Origin: Discostella pseudostelligera
Lineage: Eukaryota > Bacillariophyta > Thalassiosirophyceae > Thalassiosirales > Thalassiosiraceae
DNA: 18,528 nucleotides
Reading direction: 5' to 3'
NCBI GenBank assembly: GCA_036940085.1
Contig: JALLBK010000611.1
Coordinates: 1-18,528 of the forward strand
Within the stretch, counting starts at the first letter, position 1. Each line of letters opens with the position of its first letter. Position numbers and translations under genes: made by a program. The notes under the pieces are model-generated. The model ran no database searches and had not been told where the DNA came from. It saw only the letters and a list, made by a program, of their open reading frames with translations. Positions 1 through 9,271 of this stretch are shown one piece after another.

Positions 1-1095
1 CGCCGCCCGCCCGCCTCCTCCATGAACGACCTCCTAGTCCTAGAACCATGAGATGGAGAGAATAGTAGTACCATTGGTATTCGAGGGCAGACTACAGCTC
101 CATACCGCATAACAATGATCATAAGATGAGTATGAGGTGCGTTCTGGACCTTTTCGCCCACGTTCGATTTGTGCCGGGAAGACGACGTCGCTTCTCTCGC
201 GACGATACTCTGAAGATGAAGATCAGTGATGAACACATCGGTACAAATACCACTATCAGCAAGAATCCACATTTGGTTCCCTCATTTCGCCTGCACTACT
301 TTTGGCTCGGACTACTGCCCTCTCGTGTTCAATCTGGCTCCTGTGAAACCTTGGTCCTTGGATGTCGTGTTTCACTGTTGGTATTGATCGGTTTATAACC
401 CTAACCTGGAAATAGTTCATTCGAAATATGGCTACTCCTCTCTGGATATCTGTCACCTTGCTCTCCTATTTTTGGGGAGCGGGTGAATGTGGTGTCGAGA
501 GTGATGTCTATTTCACACACCTTTTTTCCGGTGGTGATCCTACCGAAGACCCTTTTTGTCCTATGTGGCTGAATTGGTATTTATTTCTGGCGGCGGGTCA
601 TTGGTGCATGGCAAATGGGGAGAACTTGTGGCATTTACCGCAGATGCATTTTTTGTTACCCTCCCCCTCTCCTTATCGCAACGTGAAATTTCATGATTTA
701 TCGAGGATTTCGAATGCCAAATGGGAGATATTCATCCGATGTTTATTCTCATAAGTGATCGACCCCAAACTGCATACCTTGGGCCTTGGTCCAAACCTTT
801 TGTGCAATCGTGATGGCAGTCACTTCAGAGCTACGTGCTCGTCCTTATATTCATCGAGTCTATTTGATCTCGCATTTTAGTTGAGATAGGAGAGTGAGGG
901 GGGGAACCGAAATTTGTGTGCATTTGCACTGTTGATTTTCTGAGATCTAATTTTACATATTGAAGCGCCATGTCTTTGTGCAAGAACAACATCTCACGTC
1001 TCTTTTGCATTACCATCAATGTTCTCTTTACCAGCTTCCTTCCATTGAATTTCGTCGGTCAAACACATATGGTCGCATAAAGATAGGTAGCGAGA
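1..1095. other. Left-edge region without a supported gene
   Basis: This stretch holds several short open frames on both strands, the longest 108 codons at 428-754. None shows a recognisable domain, a targeting signal or a convincing splice pattern. The predicted peptides are rich in Trp, Phe and Cys, which is typical of chance translation. I see no tRNA, terminal inverted repeat or transposase. It probably includes the 5' flank of the gene at 1096 and possibly a flank of a gene to the left of the window. Confidence 0.5.
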
Positions 1096-1545
1096 ATGTC
1101 GGGGGAATTAATGATTGGTGGCTCAAAGGGCCACGTCGAGGAAGTGGTAACCGACCCAATATTTATTTCAATCTACACTGCTATTCGGTGGAAAATGATT
1201 CCCAACTGCACAGGCCGGTACACATGCAGAGACCATAATGCTGTTAGCCAATTGACGCCACAAATGCTATTGAGAGCTGCCTGCATCGACACTTCGACAA
1301 TTTCCGAGCTGAAGCAATATTACATCACATTCGACCACGGAGAACGACGAAATCCTATCTTTGTTGTTCCGTTTGCAGATAATGGATCGACTGGGCTTAT
1401 TTCGTACGTGAAACTGCAGGACGACGACGAAGGCATCGATCGCAGAAGTAGTTTTGTGCACACACTGAATTCAATGAGTGGATTTCAGCGGAAGCTTTCA
1501 GCAATCAATGTCGTTTTATCGGATGAAAATTTGGAATGTTATTGA
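1096..1545 (+). CDS. Uncharacterised 149-aa protein
   Basis: This is an intronless 149-codon frame from ATG to TGA. Its composition is that of a soluble globular protein, and it does not look like a chance frame. It has no signal peptide or membrane segment. Features that look constrained are the WKMIPNCTGRYTCRDH stretch near residues 32-47 with two Cys, a LLRAACID helix, a strand IFVVPFAD, and the C-terminal part VHTLNSMSGFQRKL. I do not recognise the family and assign no function. The stop lies only 54 bp from the stop of the convergent methyltransferase gene, so the 3' UTRs probably overlap. The chosen start is the first Met of the frame; Met6 is an alternative. The gene call rests on composition and position, not on a domain match. 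Confidence 0.62.
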   Translation: MSGELMIGGSKGHVEEVVTDPIFISIYTAIRWKMIPNCTGRYTCRDHNAVSQLTPQMLLRAACIDTSTISELKQYYITFDHGERRNPIFVVPFADNGSTGLISYVKLQDDDEGIDRRSSFVHTLNSMSGFQRKLSAINVVLSDENLECY

Positions 1546-1599
1546 ACAACCACTCTCCAACAGCACATAATCTTCGTCAAATTAAATTCGATAGTTCGG

Positions 1600-2586
1600 T
1601 CAGCATTGTATCCATTCAGTTGTAATCGGACTTTTACATCGCTTCGCCAAATTTAAGCACCCTCGACCGTTCTCAGACCCCTTTACGGTAATATCAAAAT
1701 GCCAATCTAACCCAGACATGTCGTCTAGGTATTGCTTGGATGCTTTGCTCAATTCAAAGCATATCAACACATGCATTCCCCATTCATAAGGAGTCAGCAC
1801 CTCATTGACCCCATCCATCAGATTACCGATATCGAAGCCCTCCCCGCACATGAGCGCATCTAATAACCCCTTGTCAATAATGATATCAAACTGTTTTGGC
1901 TGTCGTGCTGTTATCGTAACATCATCGTCATCACTGTCATCCTCCCAAATCACATTCTGTAAATTAGTTGCATCTCCCACAACAAAATTCATATTTGGAC
2001 ATGCATTTTCATACATGGATCGGATCATATCCACACAGATAGTACTGTAATCCAAACATGTCACACTAACGGGTATATTGTCGAATGCATCGTGCAAAAT
2101 TCGTGGCAATGCACTATTTCCACAACCTACCAACAATATGGATGGTAATATCTGATGTTGTTGTGATGAAGAAGAATGCAGTGCTTGCGAATGATATTGC
2201 GATGCCGCTACCACCGATGGAGTTATAGCCTGAACAATTGCATCATGAGGCATGTGGGGATGCCATTCATATTCCAGTGATTCAATAATGTCGTTGTCGT
2301 CGTCGCCTATCTTCGTTTTGCAATCATCTTCCGAGACTACTTGTTGCTGACCAAGTCCCAATTTGTAGAAATTATCCCAACCGAATTTAGACGAAAAGTC
2401 AAACGGTGGTTGTTGTTCCCATCGTTGGTTATTCAGAGAGTCACTTGGTGGAGTAATAATGCCCTTTTCATCATTGGCGGCAACCATCTCCACCAACAAC
2501 TGGTGGTGAATATAATATCTTGGTGAATAGAAATAACTGCTGGCAAAAGAGGGAAGAAATCCAACGCCGCTACAGGCCTTTACCAT
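1600..2586 (-). CDS. Class I SAM-dependent methyltransferase, METTL13/EEF1AKMT-like
   Basis: Intronless, 328 aa. The Rossmann-fold methyltransferase core starts near residue 148. Motif I is LLVGCGNS (151-158), an acidic loop CLDYS (177-181) would bind the ribose of S-adenosylmethionine, and VVGDATNL (202-209) is the motif III region. The signature DIIIDKGLLDAL (234-245) is characteristic of METTL13 and related protein-lysine methyltransferases (EEF1A lysine methyltransferases, citrate synthase methyltransferase). Upstream, FGWDNFYK (68-75) matches the W-x-x-x-Y element these enzymes carry before motif I. Residues 1-60 are poorly conserved in appearance, and the first 30 (hydrophobic and aromatic, with Arg and His but no acidic residue) could be an organelle presequence, which I cannot confirm. 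Acidic inserts lie at 86-101 and 216-222. Substrate is unknown; a protein lysine is the best guess from the family. It shares a 589-bp divergent promoter region with the TPR/J-domain gene. Confidence 0.85.
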   Translation of the reverse strand: MVKACSGVGFLPSFASSYFYSPRYYIHHQLLVEMVAANDEKGIITPPSDSLNNQRWEQQPPFDFSSKFGWDNFYKLGLGQQQVVSEDDCKTKIGDDDNDIIESLEYEWHPHMPHDAIVQAITPSVVAASQYHSQALHSSSSQQHQILPSILLVGCGNSALPRILHDAFDNIPVSVTCLDYSTICVDMIRSMYENACPNMNFVVGDATNLQNVIWEDDSDDDDVTITARQPKQFDIIIDKGLLDALMCGEGFDIGNLMDGVNEVLTPYEWGMHVLICFELSKASKQYLDDMSGLDWHFDITVKGSENGRGCLNLAKRCKSPITTEWIQC

Positions 2587-3175
2587 GGTTACTGATGAAT
2601 GATTGATGGGAGAATTTCGTTGTCGTGGTTGTTGCTGTCCCCGCCCGGTTATCGCAGCACCATCTCGACGCCTGAAATATTTCGCTTCAGGTAAAGGATT
2701 GATTGTCGATTGATTACAGCGAGCCGAGAGCTGTGCACCAGTACCAGCACCGATGCATCCCCATATCCAAAGATGAGATGAATTTATGATTTATGAGTAC
2801 TCTATGATTTTGGTTGGTATTGGTGACAGTGATGGTGATGGATGAAGGGGTTAATGAAGGTTAATGAGTTGTGGCAGAGTGACTGATGTTGACGCGCGAC
2901 GCTGGCAAACTGCATGCAGGCTGCATAGGGCTGTACTGTTTGAAGCTCAGAAAGATTCTGTTCCTACGGACGTTCAACTTTCGATAAGAACAGCCCCATC
3001 TGCATTGAGAGAGCCTGTCTGCGCCTGCCTGAACAAAACACAAACACCACAAAAGCAAGCCTCTAGAGAAGGAATCCACATGAGCAATCTAACAATCCAT
3101 AGCGCATATTATTTATTGCACATCGTTGTCTTCGATACCAATAGCGTAAAGCTACACACTCAAAAGCCATCAATA
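2587..3175. promoter_or_regulatory. Divergent promoter region, methyltransferase / TPR-J gene
   Basis: This 589-bp spacer separates the start codons of two divergently transcribed genes, so it must hold both promoters. A short inverted repeat, CCTGAA (2671-2676) and TTCAGG (2686-2691), is present. Unlike most other gene spacers in the window it lacks the GGCGGGA core; only a CCCCGCCCGG stretch occurs near 2639. An open frame in phase with the TPR-J gene runs back to 2864, so an upstream start for that gene cannot be excluded. Confidence 0.5.
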
Positions 3176-5984
3176 ATGACGGATAGCGTAGCTTCGGCGG
3201 CAGCATCATCCATCATGTCCCATCGATCATCCTCGGCCTCGGTCCGTTCGCAGAAGTCGGAGCGATCGTATTCATCCTACATTGGCGATGTCGGAGGCGG
3301 CAGCAGTATCAGTAGCCGAACATCTCTTCAGGATGGCCTTGACAGCATCAAGAAGCAATCCTCCACCACTAATGACCAAAATGAAAACAATGACGCCGCA
3401 TCCAGTTGGCCCGATGCCAATGCCTCTCGACGATCCTCCACCACTTCAAAATCATCAACAACGTCCACTGCCAAGAAGAAACTGGGTCAAATTGCCGAGA
3501 ATTCAGTAGTAGTCTCGGGAGCAGTATCGGTACTATCTCAACGATCCTCTATATCCAAAACATCATCGTTAGGACAGGCCTCGAGAAATTCATCATCGAC
3601 TGTTCCCATTTCGGTAAGGACACTGTACTTATTTGGCATGTGTTTGCTTAAAACAACTCTCGCGCTTGCTCATTGAGTGTTCACTGGTATCTCCACTCAA
3701 TCACTCCCAAATTTCAACACACAATAAACTCTCTTTATAGAATGTTACTGAATCATCCCGATTAGGAAACGAGCGATACCACGAGGGAAAACTCCATCTC
3801 GAACGGGGAGAATATATCCGCTCCATTTCATTATTCACTCAGGCTATCCAATTGTATCAAAAGGAAATTACGAGTGGTTCTTTTACGGAACAACAGCAAG
3901 GAATGTTGGCAAATATGTATAGTCATCGTTGTGAGGCACTCTATGCCATTGGCGCATACCCTGCATCGGTACGTGATGGACGAAAAGCATTGGAGTGTGA
4001 AAAGAAATCCTCCTCGTCCCTGTTTGCAGCGGTTGGTGGTGGTGGTGGTGGTGGTGGTGGCGTACATCCCTATTCCAAATCAGCAATCAGTACTTCTCTC
4101 AGTAATGGTGAAAGATTGATTGTCGAGGGTGGAGCACCACTTCGTGCCAAGGTATTGTGTTCCTTGGGATATGCACTCCTTGGAGGGGGTGATGTAAAAG
4201 GAGTAAAGGCGGTTTTTCAGGAATCGATTAATGTTGCCAAGAGGGTATTGGAAGATGTGGAAGATCTTACCGATGGAAGCACTGCTACTAGTAATAACAA
4301 TGTCCGGCAGGTGGTGGCATTGATGAAGGAGACAGTGACCAAGGGAACCACTGGAATATCGTTACTGGATAAGTACGAACGGCTGAAGATAAAATGGGAC
4401 ACCAAAAGTTACATGGGTGACAATAATGAAATATTGGACGGGATATTGGATATTGCACCTGGTGCAATCGATTGGCATGTATCGAAGGTGATATATCTCA
4501 TTCGCTGTCAACGGTGGTTTGCAGTGGCCAATCATTGTGAGCAAGTAGCCACGAGAGCAATGAAGTATGAGGGCGTATTCCGGGGTGATTTGGCGGATAT
4601 GAATCTTTTTTCGGAGCGTATCCCTCCCGTTCAGGAGTTGAAATCTAGATTCTTTGATGAGGATGGTATTGGGAAAGACAAGAGCTTACCACCACACTTG
4701 CGGACGCTGAGTCCGAATGCAGCCCGGGATGCTGCATTTCGCTTACCGAATGAGCTATTGCTGTATTATCTCCGTGCCTTGCGATTGGATGAACGGTACA
4801 CGTCCGCGGTAAAGGTGGGCATGGCATTATTGGAATTTCACGAACAAGGGAAAAGTACTGCACGATATGCTCAAGAATTCGAGACGTTGGATCGTACCAT
4901 CAAAGTGAAAGAAGAGGGCGATAAGATGTACCGATATTCCAACTACGAACGCGCATTGACGCTGTATGGTGAATGCCTAAACATTGATGGGAGTAACGAA
5001 TCGGGTAGGAGATTTTCCATCTTGAGACATCCACCAGTAGCCTACGCCAAAGCCAACTCAGAAGGAGGGAAGCTCCACGCAGTATTGCATTCGAACCGAG
5101 CCGCGTGCTTCATGGCCATGGGCCGATACCAAGATGCTATCCTGGAATCATCCCATGCTATTTTAATCCATTCAACTTATACCAAGGCAATTCTTCGTCG
5201 AGCAAGATGCTATGCAAAGATTGGTGAATTTGAGAGAGCACGAGCGAATTATAACCGGTTGATCATGCTTGTGGAGGGTGCACGCAAGTGTCCATATCCA
5301 CCCAAGTATCAAGGTTCGACATGTTACTTCGACATGCCATCGGAGGTAACTTCTCAGCAGCTAGTGGCAATTAAGTTTGAGACGACAGCTCTGAATATGC
5401 ACCCGAAGGAAGCTGAGACGAGAGAAGATCGACGAACAGGACGAAGGAGGCAAGGCAATTTGTTGAAGGTACTTGGGCGCCCAAAGAAGTGGTGCAGCAA
5501 CTGTATGAAAAACGCCAACAATCAAGTTGTCCGAAACTCAGGTACTGGCGAGAAGAGTGAGAATAGACCGAGCAAGAAGAATGATCGGTCTGCACAAAGA
5601 ATGAAACGGGTTTCATTTATGTCAACTCGATCAACTCGATCATATTACCAGCCGCAGCAATATCAAGCCTCTTATCCACACGCCCACCCGAATGACATGG
5701 ACCCGACCCTGGCGAATCGGAGGCCACCGTTCGAGCATCCAATTGATCCTCCCATTCCCATCGACACTTCGGTAGATTACTATGCGATATTAGGGGTACC
5801 GCGAACTGCGTCAGGCACCGACATTAAAAAGGCATACCATAAGTTGGCTTTGAAGTATCACCCAGACCGAAACAGCTCAGTGGATGCCTCGGCTCGATTT
5901 CAAGAGATTAGTAGGGCGTACGCTATCATTGGCGATTCACAAGGGAAGAAGGATGAATATGATCACAAGAAATTGGATCCTTGA
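3176..5984 (+). CDS. TPR and J-domain co-chaperone (DNAJC7/TPR2-like)
   Basis: Two exons, 3176-3613 and 3741-5984, joined in phase 0 across a 127-bp GTAAGG...TATAG intron, give 893 aa. Residues 1-146 are Ser-rich and look disordered. A first TPR block (about 153-300, with a run of Gly encoded by a GGT repeat at 4035-4061) begins GNERYHEGKLHLERGEYIRS. A second block spans about 530-660, with KEEGDKMYRYSNYERAL and HSNRAACFMAMGRYQDAI as clear repeats. The C-terminal J domain (824-893) has the Hsp70-stimulating HPD at 853-855. TPRs plus a C-terminal J domain are the layout of DNAJC7 and DNAJC3; no signal peptide is visible, which favours cytosolic DNAJC7-like over ER-resident DNAJC3. Its role would be to link Hsp70 and Hsp90. 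Human DNAJC7 is about 500 aa, so this is much longer. The ATG at 3176 was chosen because the protein-like Ser-rich composition begins there; in-frame ATGs at 2864 and 3080 are alternatives. Confidence 0.87.
4035..4061 (+). repeat. GGT microsatellite coding for poly-Gly
   Basis: Nine GGT units inside the first TPR block of the TPR/J-domain gene encode a Gly run. Length changes would remain in frame. Confidence 0.85.
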
Positions 5985-6256
5985 GTGGAAATCACCTTAT
6001 CATCGATGTAATGCAATGGTTATGCTTTCATCCGCTATCGAGATGATACCCATGGTTGAGAGAATGAGAGACTGATCCATTGTGAGATGATAACTGCTTT
6101 TAACTGTGTGCAACTTGTCATCGTGTTGAAGAAGTAGATAATATGCTACGTATGTGTGTTCTGGCCGAGTTTACTTGTTGACATGCACCCTATCATTGAA
6201 TCTAAAGTATAAAATCTATAACATATTCCAAGAGTTATGAGTGCCAACTTGCAATG
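5985..6256. other. Convergent 3' spacer
   Basis: A 272-bp spacer between two convergent stop codons. I see no gene or repeat; it presumably holds both 3' UTRs and polyadenylation signals. Confidence 0.4.
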
Positions 6257-8668
6257 TTAGATTTCATTGCCTTCGACAGGTTGCTCTGATTCATCGGCAC
6301 TTAAACTATCATCATCAATTATTTTGTCTTCAACAACTTCCTCAGGCTCATCCTCAATATCGGTCACATCGTGTTCATAAACCACTCCTCCACTCTCAAA
6401 TTCTTCTGCCTTACTTCCATCCTTTGTCGAATATAGACCAATGCTATGCATGGAGTGACTACCCGTGCTTTTCTTTTTCTGTGACACCGCTCGCTCCGCA
6501 AGAGACCCCTTGGTAACGACATCAGCTGTCTCGCCAATTTTGACAACGATGGAGGCTGATGGCATCAATTTAAGCTGTGCGAGAGTCTTGGACATTACTT
6601 CCGTATCTGTAGATTTGACGACTAAACGCTTCGCGACACAAGTCAGTTGAACAATTTCCCCATCGTTCACTTGATATGGCATCTTTCCTAATAAGTCACT
6701 CAATGTATCATCTGCATCCATTCCAACATCATGCACTTTCTTTTTTCCATCCAATCTCACTCGGAGTAGGCACACGTTTGACTCCTCTACGACTTCTTCG
6801 GCATCATCATCCTCATCTTCTTCGTCCTCGATCTGATTTGCAGCTGCTTCCTCCGCTTCGGCGGCTAAACGAGCTCGATCTATTTCATCCTTGCGTTTCC
6901 GCCCGGCTGCTGCAATTTGGTACCGATTCTTATCGATCCATTTATCAATGCAATCCCTTGCAACTACAAATAGTGCAATATTCACAACTTTCTTCCCCTT
7001 GGCAACGACTAGCATTGAATCACCCTCCGGAACAAACCCGATCGCCTTAAGAATGGCAAGACATGGTTGATACTGTGCGACTTTCGAGTTGATCACATTA
7101 TTGTCAAGCTTTATCTTTCGAAACTTTTCGTCAAATGGATGTGCAATTACGTTGGACATTATCGTTCGAAGGACACGTGCTGAATCATCGGCGATGGCCA
7201 TTCCTGTGTCTCCTCCAATACCCTCTACTAATTCGTTGAGTAGTTTACCCACGTGACTTTGTAGAAGTTCACGGGAAGCGAAGGAGAACGATGCACCTGT
7301 TGCTAGTTTCAGTAACTTGCCTGAGAGTTCCTCGTATCGTTTTTCATCTTCCAACGATACCGGTGGATTGAATTTTTGACCTGGTACCATTAACCCCATT
7401 AGAAAGTCACGCATCATTTGTTCATCTTTTGGCAATCCCAGGAACGAGTTGAGAATCTTTCCATCCCGAATGCCAAAGACGGTAGGTAATGACTTGACGT
7501 CCAATGCACCACTAACCTGCCGCTGCAAATCGGTATTGATTTTCACAAGACGTAACATTCCGCCTGCATTCATGCAGATTGATTCCAAAGCCGGACCGAG
7601 CACTTGACAGGGACGACACCAATCAGCATACACATCGAGTAATACAGGCACGGGCGATTCCAAAACTAGTTTTTGCAATTCCTCGGCAATTCCCTCGAAT
7701 ACAACGTCCTCCTTCTTGGCACGGGGAGGTTCTGCCTCCGCCTTCTCTTGTTTGGGCTGCTGGGGTGGACGTGATACTTCTGAAGCTAGTGGATCAAAGT
7801 TCTTTGGATAGTCTACAGTCACTGTTTTCATCTCCGGCTCCTCCTTGGCCTGTTCTGCCTCTTCATCCTCCCTGTCCGCATTCAGTATCGCACGGGCATC
7901 GTCGACATTCATCTCCGAGAATGCCAAAGATCGTCGAACAAAGAAGACATCCCCATAGCCCTCCTCGACAAGTTGCTTTACCTCCGCACAATCCTCAGGT
8001 ACTCCAGCTATTGCATCTATCTCAGCCTGTATGATGGATCGGGCGGCAGTTTCGTTAAGTTGTCGATTGTCGTCTGTGCCAGAGAACGACGAGTAGATGG
8101 CAGCGAGGACAATATCTCGTGGCACTGCCATTTCTGTAGAGATGCGTTCGGCAATCGCATATAATTCCTCTTGTGTTGATGGCTGACTTGTCTCTTCTGC
8201 GGCGATGCTGATACTACTACTCAGTGGTTCATCTATTGTGCACACCCCACCTTCGCAATTCATGCCAGGAGTCTCCTCCTCGAGAGGTGGAGGTACATCA
8301 TCAACGTCAATGTCAGGCTTGCCTGATTCAGTCGCCATAATATCATCTCCAGCCAATCCCAGCCGGCGCATAGCCGCAAAGACTCGATCATCGAGTGACT
8401 CTTCCTCCTGGGCTGCAGCTGCTGCTGAAGTTGAAGCTGTATCTTCGTCGACGACGGCGCTATCGACGCAATCACCCCCTCGCGGGAAGAGAACCAAGGC
8501 GGTGTTATACCGCGAAGATGCCGCTGTTGTGATGCTACCCCATGAACGACGCACGCTGAATAGGCCATAGCGATTGCCCGCTGGCCTAGTATTGGCGTGG
8601 GCGGGGTGGAGCGAGAGTAGTAGGGTGGTGCAGATAACGGATTTCATGGTCATGGTCATGGTGTGCAT
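6257..8668 (-). CDS. Targeted UBA-thioredoxin-PUB-UBX protein, putative Cdc48 adaptor of the complex plastid
   Basis: Intronless, 803 aa. The N-terminus has a hydrophobic signal peptide (about residues 8-25, ending in AHA before Asn26) followed by an Arg/Ser-rich acid-poor stretch (26-60), a leader of the bipartite type. A UBA-like three-helix region lies near 226-265 (VKQLVEEGYGD...VDDARAILN). A thioredoxin domain follows at about 330-428, with active site WCRPC (350-354) and cis-Pro in SLPTVFG (Pro395). About 495-578 resembles a PUB domain (VLRTIMSNVIAHPFDEKFRKI, then LAILKAIGF), the module that binds the tail of Cdc48/p97. A charged, acidic linker is followed at about 630-712 by a ubiquitin-like, UBX-type fold (CLLRVRLDGKKKVHDVGMDA...). 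The C-terminus is acidic. UBA, PUB and UBX are Cdc48 adaptor parts; in diatoms a plastid-specific Cdc48 system (SELMA) moves proteins across the second outermost plastid membrane. The residue after the predicted cleavage site is not aromatic, which fits the periplastidal compartment better than the stroma. Location and function are inferred; domain calls are by eye, UBA and UBX being weaker than thioredoxin and PUB. Confidence 0.83.
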   Translation of the reverse strand: MHTMTMTMKSVICTTLLLSLHPAHANTRPAGNRYGLFSVRRSWGSITTAASSRYNTALVLFPRGGDCVDSAVVDEDTASTSAAAAAQEEESLDDRVFAAMRRLGLAGDDIMATESGKPDIDVDDVPPPLEEETPGMNCEGGVCTIDEPLSSSISIAAEETSQPSTQEELYAIAERISTEMAVPRDIVLAAIYSSFSGTDDNRQLNETAARSIIQAEIDAIAGVPEDCAEVKQLVEEGYGDVFFVRRSLAFSEMNVDDARAILNADREDEEAEQAKEEPEMKTVTVDYPKNFDPLASEVSRPPQQPKQEKAEAEPPRAKKEDVVFEGIAEELQKLVLESPVPVLLDVYADWCRPCQVLGPALESICMNAGGMLRLVKINTDLQRQVSGALDVKSLPTVFGIRDGKILNSFLGLPKDEQMMRDFLMGLMVPGQKFNPPVSLEDEKRYEELSGKLLKLATGASFSFASRELLQSHVGKLLNELVEGIGGDTGMAIADDSARVLRTIMSNVIAHPFDEKFRKIKLDNNVINSKVAQYQPCLAILKAIGFVPEGDSMLVVAKGKKVVNIALFVVARDCIDKWIDKNRYQIAAAGRKRKDEIDRARLAAEAEEAAANQIEDEEDEDDDAEEVVEESNVCLLRVRLDGKKKVHDVGMDADDTLSDLLGKMPYQVNDGEIVQLTCVAKRLVVKSTDTEVMSKTLAQLKLMPSASIVVKIGETADVVTKGSLAERAVSQKKKSTGSHSMHSIGLYSTKDGSKAEEFESGGVVYEHDVTDIEDEPEEVVEDKIIDDDSLSADESEQPVEGNEI

Positions 8669-9271
8669 TTTATGATGTACTCAAATCCTCGCACGCAAAG
8701 TGACATATTCCACGCGTCGGTATTTCAAGGAGCACAGATTTGGCGGGAAATATCTTACTCAGAATCCTACTCAGTACGTACATAAGTACAGATAAGTACA
8801 CACGTGTCTCGGATTTGGCGGGAGACGTGGTGATGACGATTTGGCGGGAATATGGAACCTACACGTGGCTGGACGGTTTACACAACGAACATCAAGCACG
8901 GACATGGCCATTGAGTCAATTGCAAATATTATTATTGTCACCGACCTCTGCGACAGCATACTGGGAGTAACAATTAAATGATGAACTTGCACGTTCCATT
9001 AATTGCCACGTAGAGTTTCGAATGTTATATAATGCAGACGTGCAACAATGGATCCTGGCCCCTCGCTGGGAATATCTACATCGGCGATTTCCACAAAATT
9101 GATGGCATATCCTAACGATTAATAATTATGCTCACGAGTACGTACTCGAGACGTATTTATAACTTTTGCTGTGTTAAATATATTCATTTGAAGCCGCACT
9201 CATTGTTCATTGTTCGTCACAATGTGTACATGGTTGGTGCATTTGGTAACACAATTCCCATCATCCATCAT
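8669..9271. promoter_or_regulatory. Promoter of the thioredoxin-PUB gene with three E2F-like sites and two G-boxes
   Basis: The spacer lies 5' of the gene at 6257-8668 and 3' of the gene at 9272-9840. Three near-identical elements ATTTGGCGGGA(A/G)A start at 8738, 8813 and 8839, all in the same orientation and 70-185 bp from the ATG. Palindromic ACACGTGT (8800-8807) and CACGTG (8862-8867) are G-box/E-box type bZIP or bHLH sites interleaved with them. Short repeats of AGTAC with a GTACGTAC palindrome occur near 8773-8800. The remainder to 9271 shows nothing further. Confidence 0.55.

Noticed and set aside
428..754. A 108-codon plus-strand frame rich in Trp, Phe and Leu
   Set aside because: No domain, no targeting signal and no splice support; composition looks like chance translation.
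2864..3175. N-terminal extension of the TPR-J protein to an ATG at 2864
   Set aside because: The frame is open, but the extra residues do not resemble the following Ser-rich part and the ATG at 3176 sits in a typical A-rich 5' context. Kept as an alternative only.
5085..5105. tRNA B-box-like string (GGTTCGAAT on the minus strand)
   Set aside because: It lies inside a TPR codon run (HSNRAACF) and no acceptor stem or A-box could be placed around it.
6676..7050. A 124-codon plus-strand frame
   Set aside because: It is antisense to the PUB-UBX part of the 803-aa protein and is His/Pro/Leu-rich with no domain.
8205..8570. A 121-codon plus-strand frame
   Set aside because: It is the reverse shadow of the Ala/Glu-rich N-terminal part of the thioredoxin-PUB protein.
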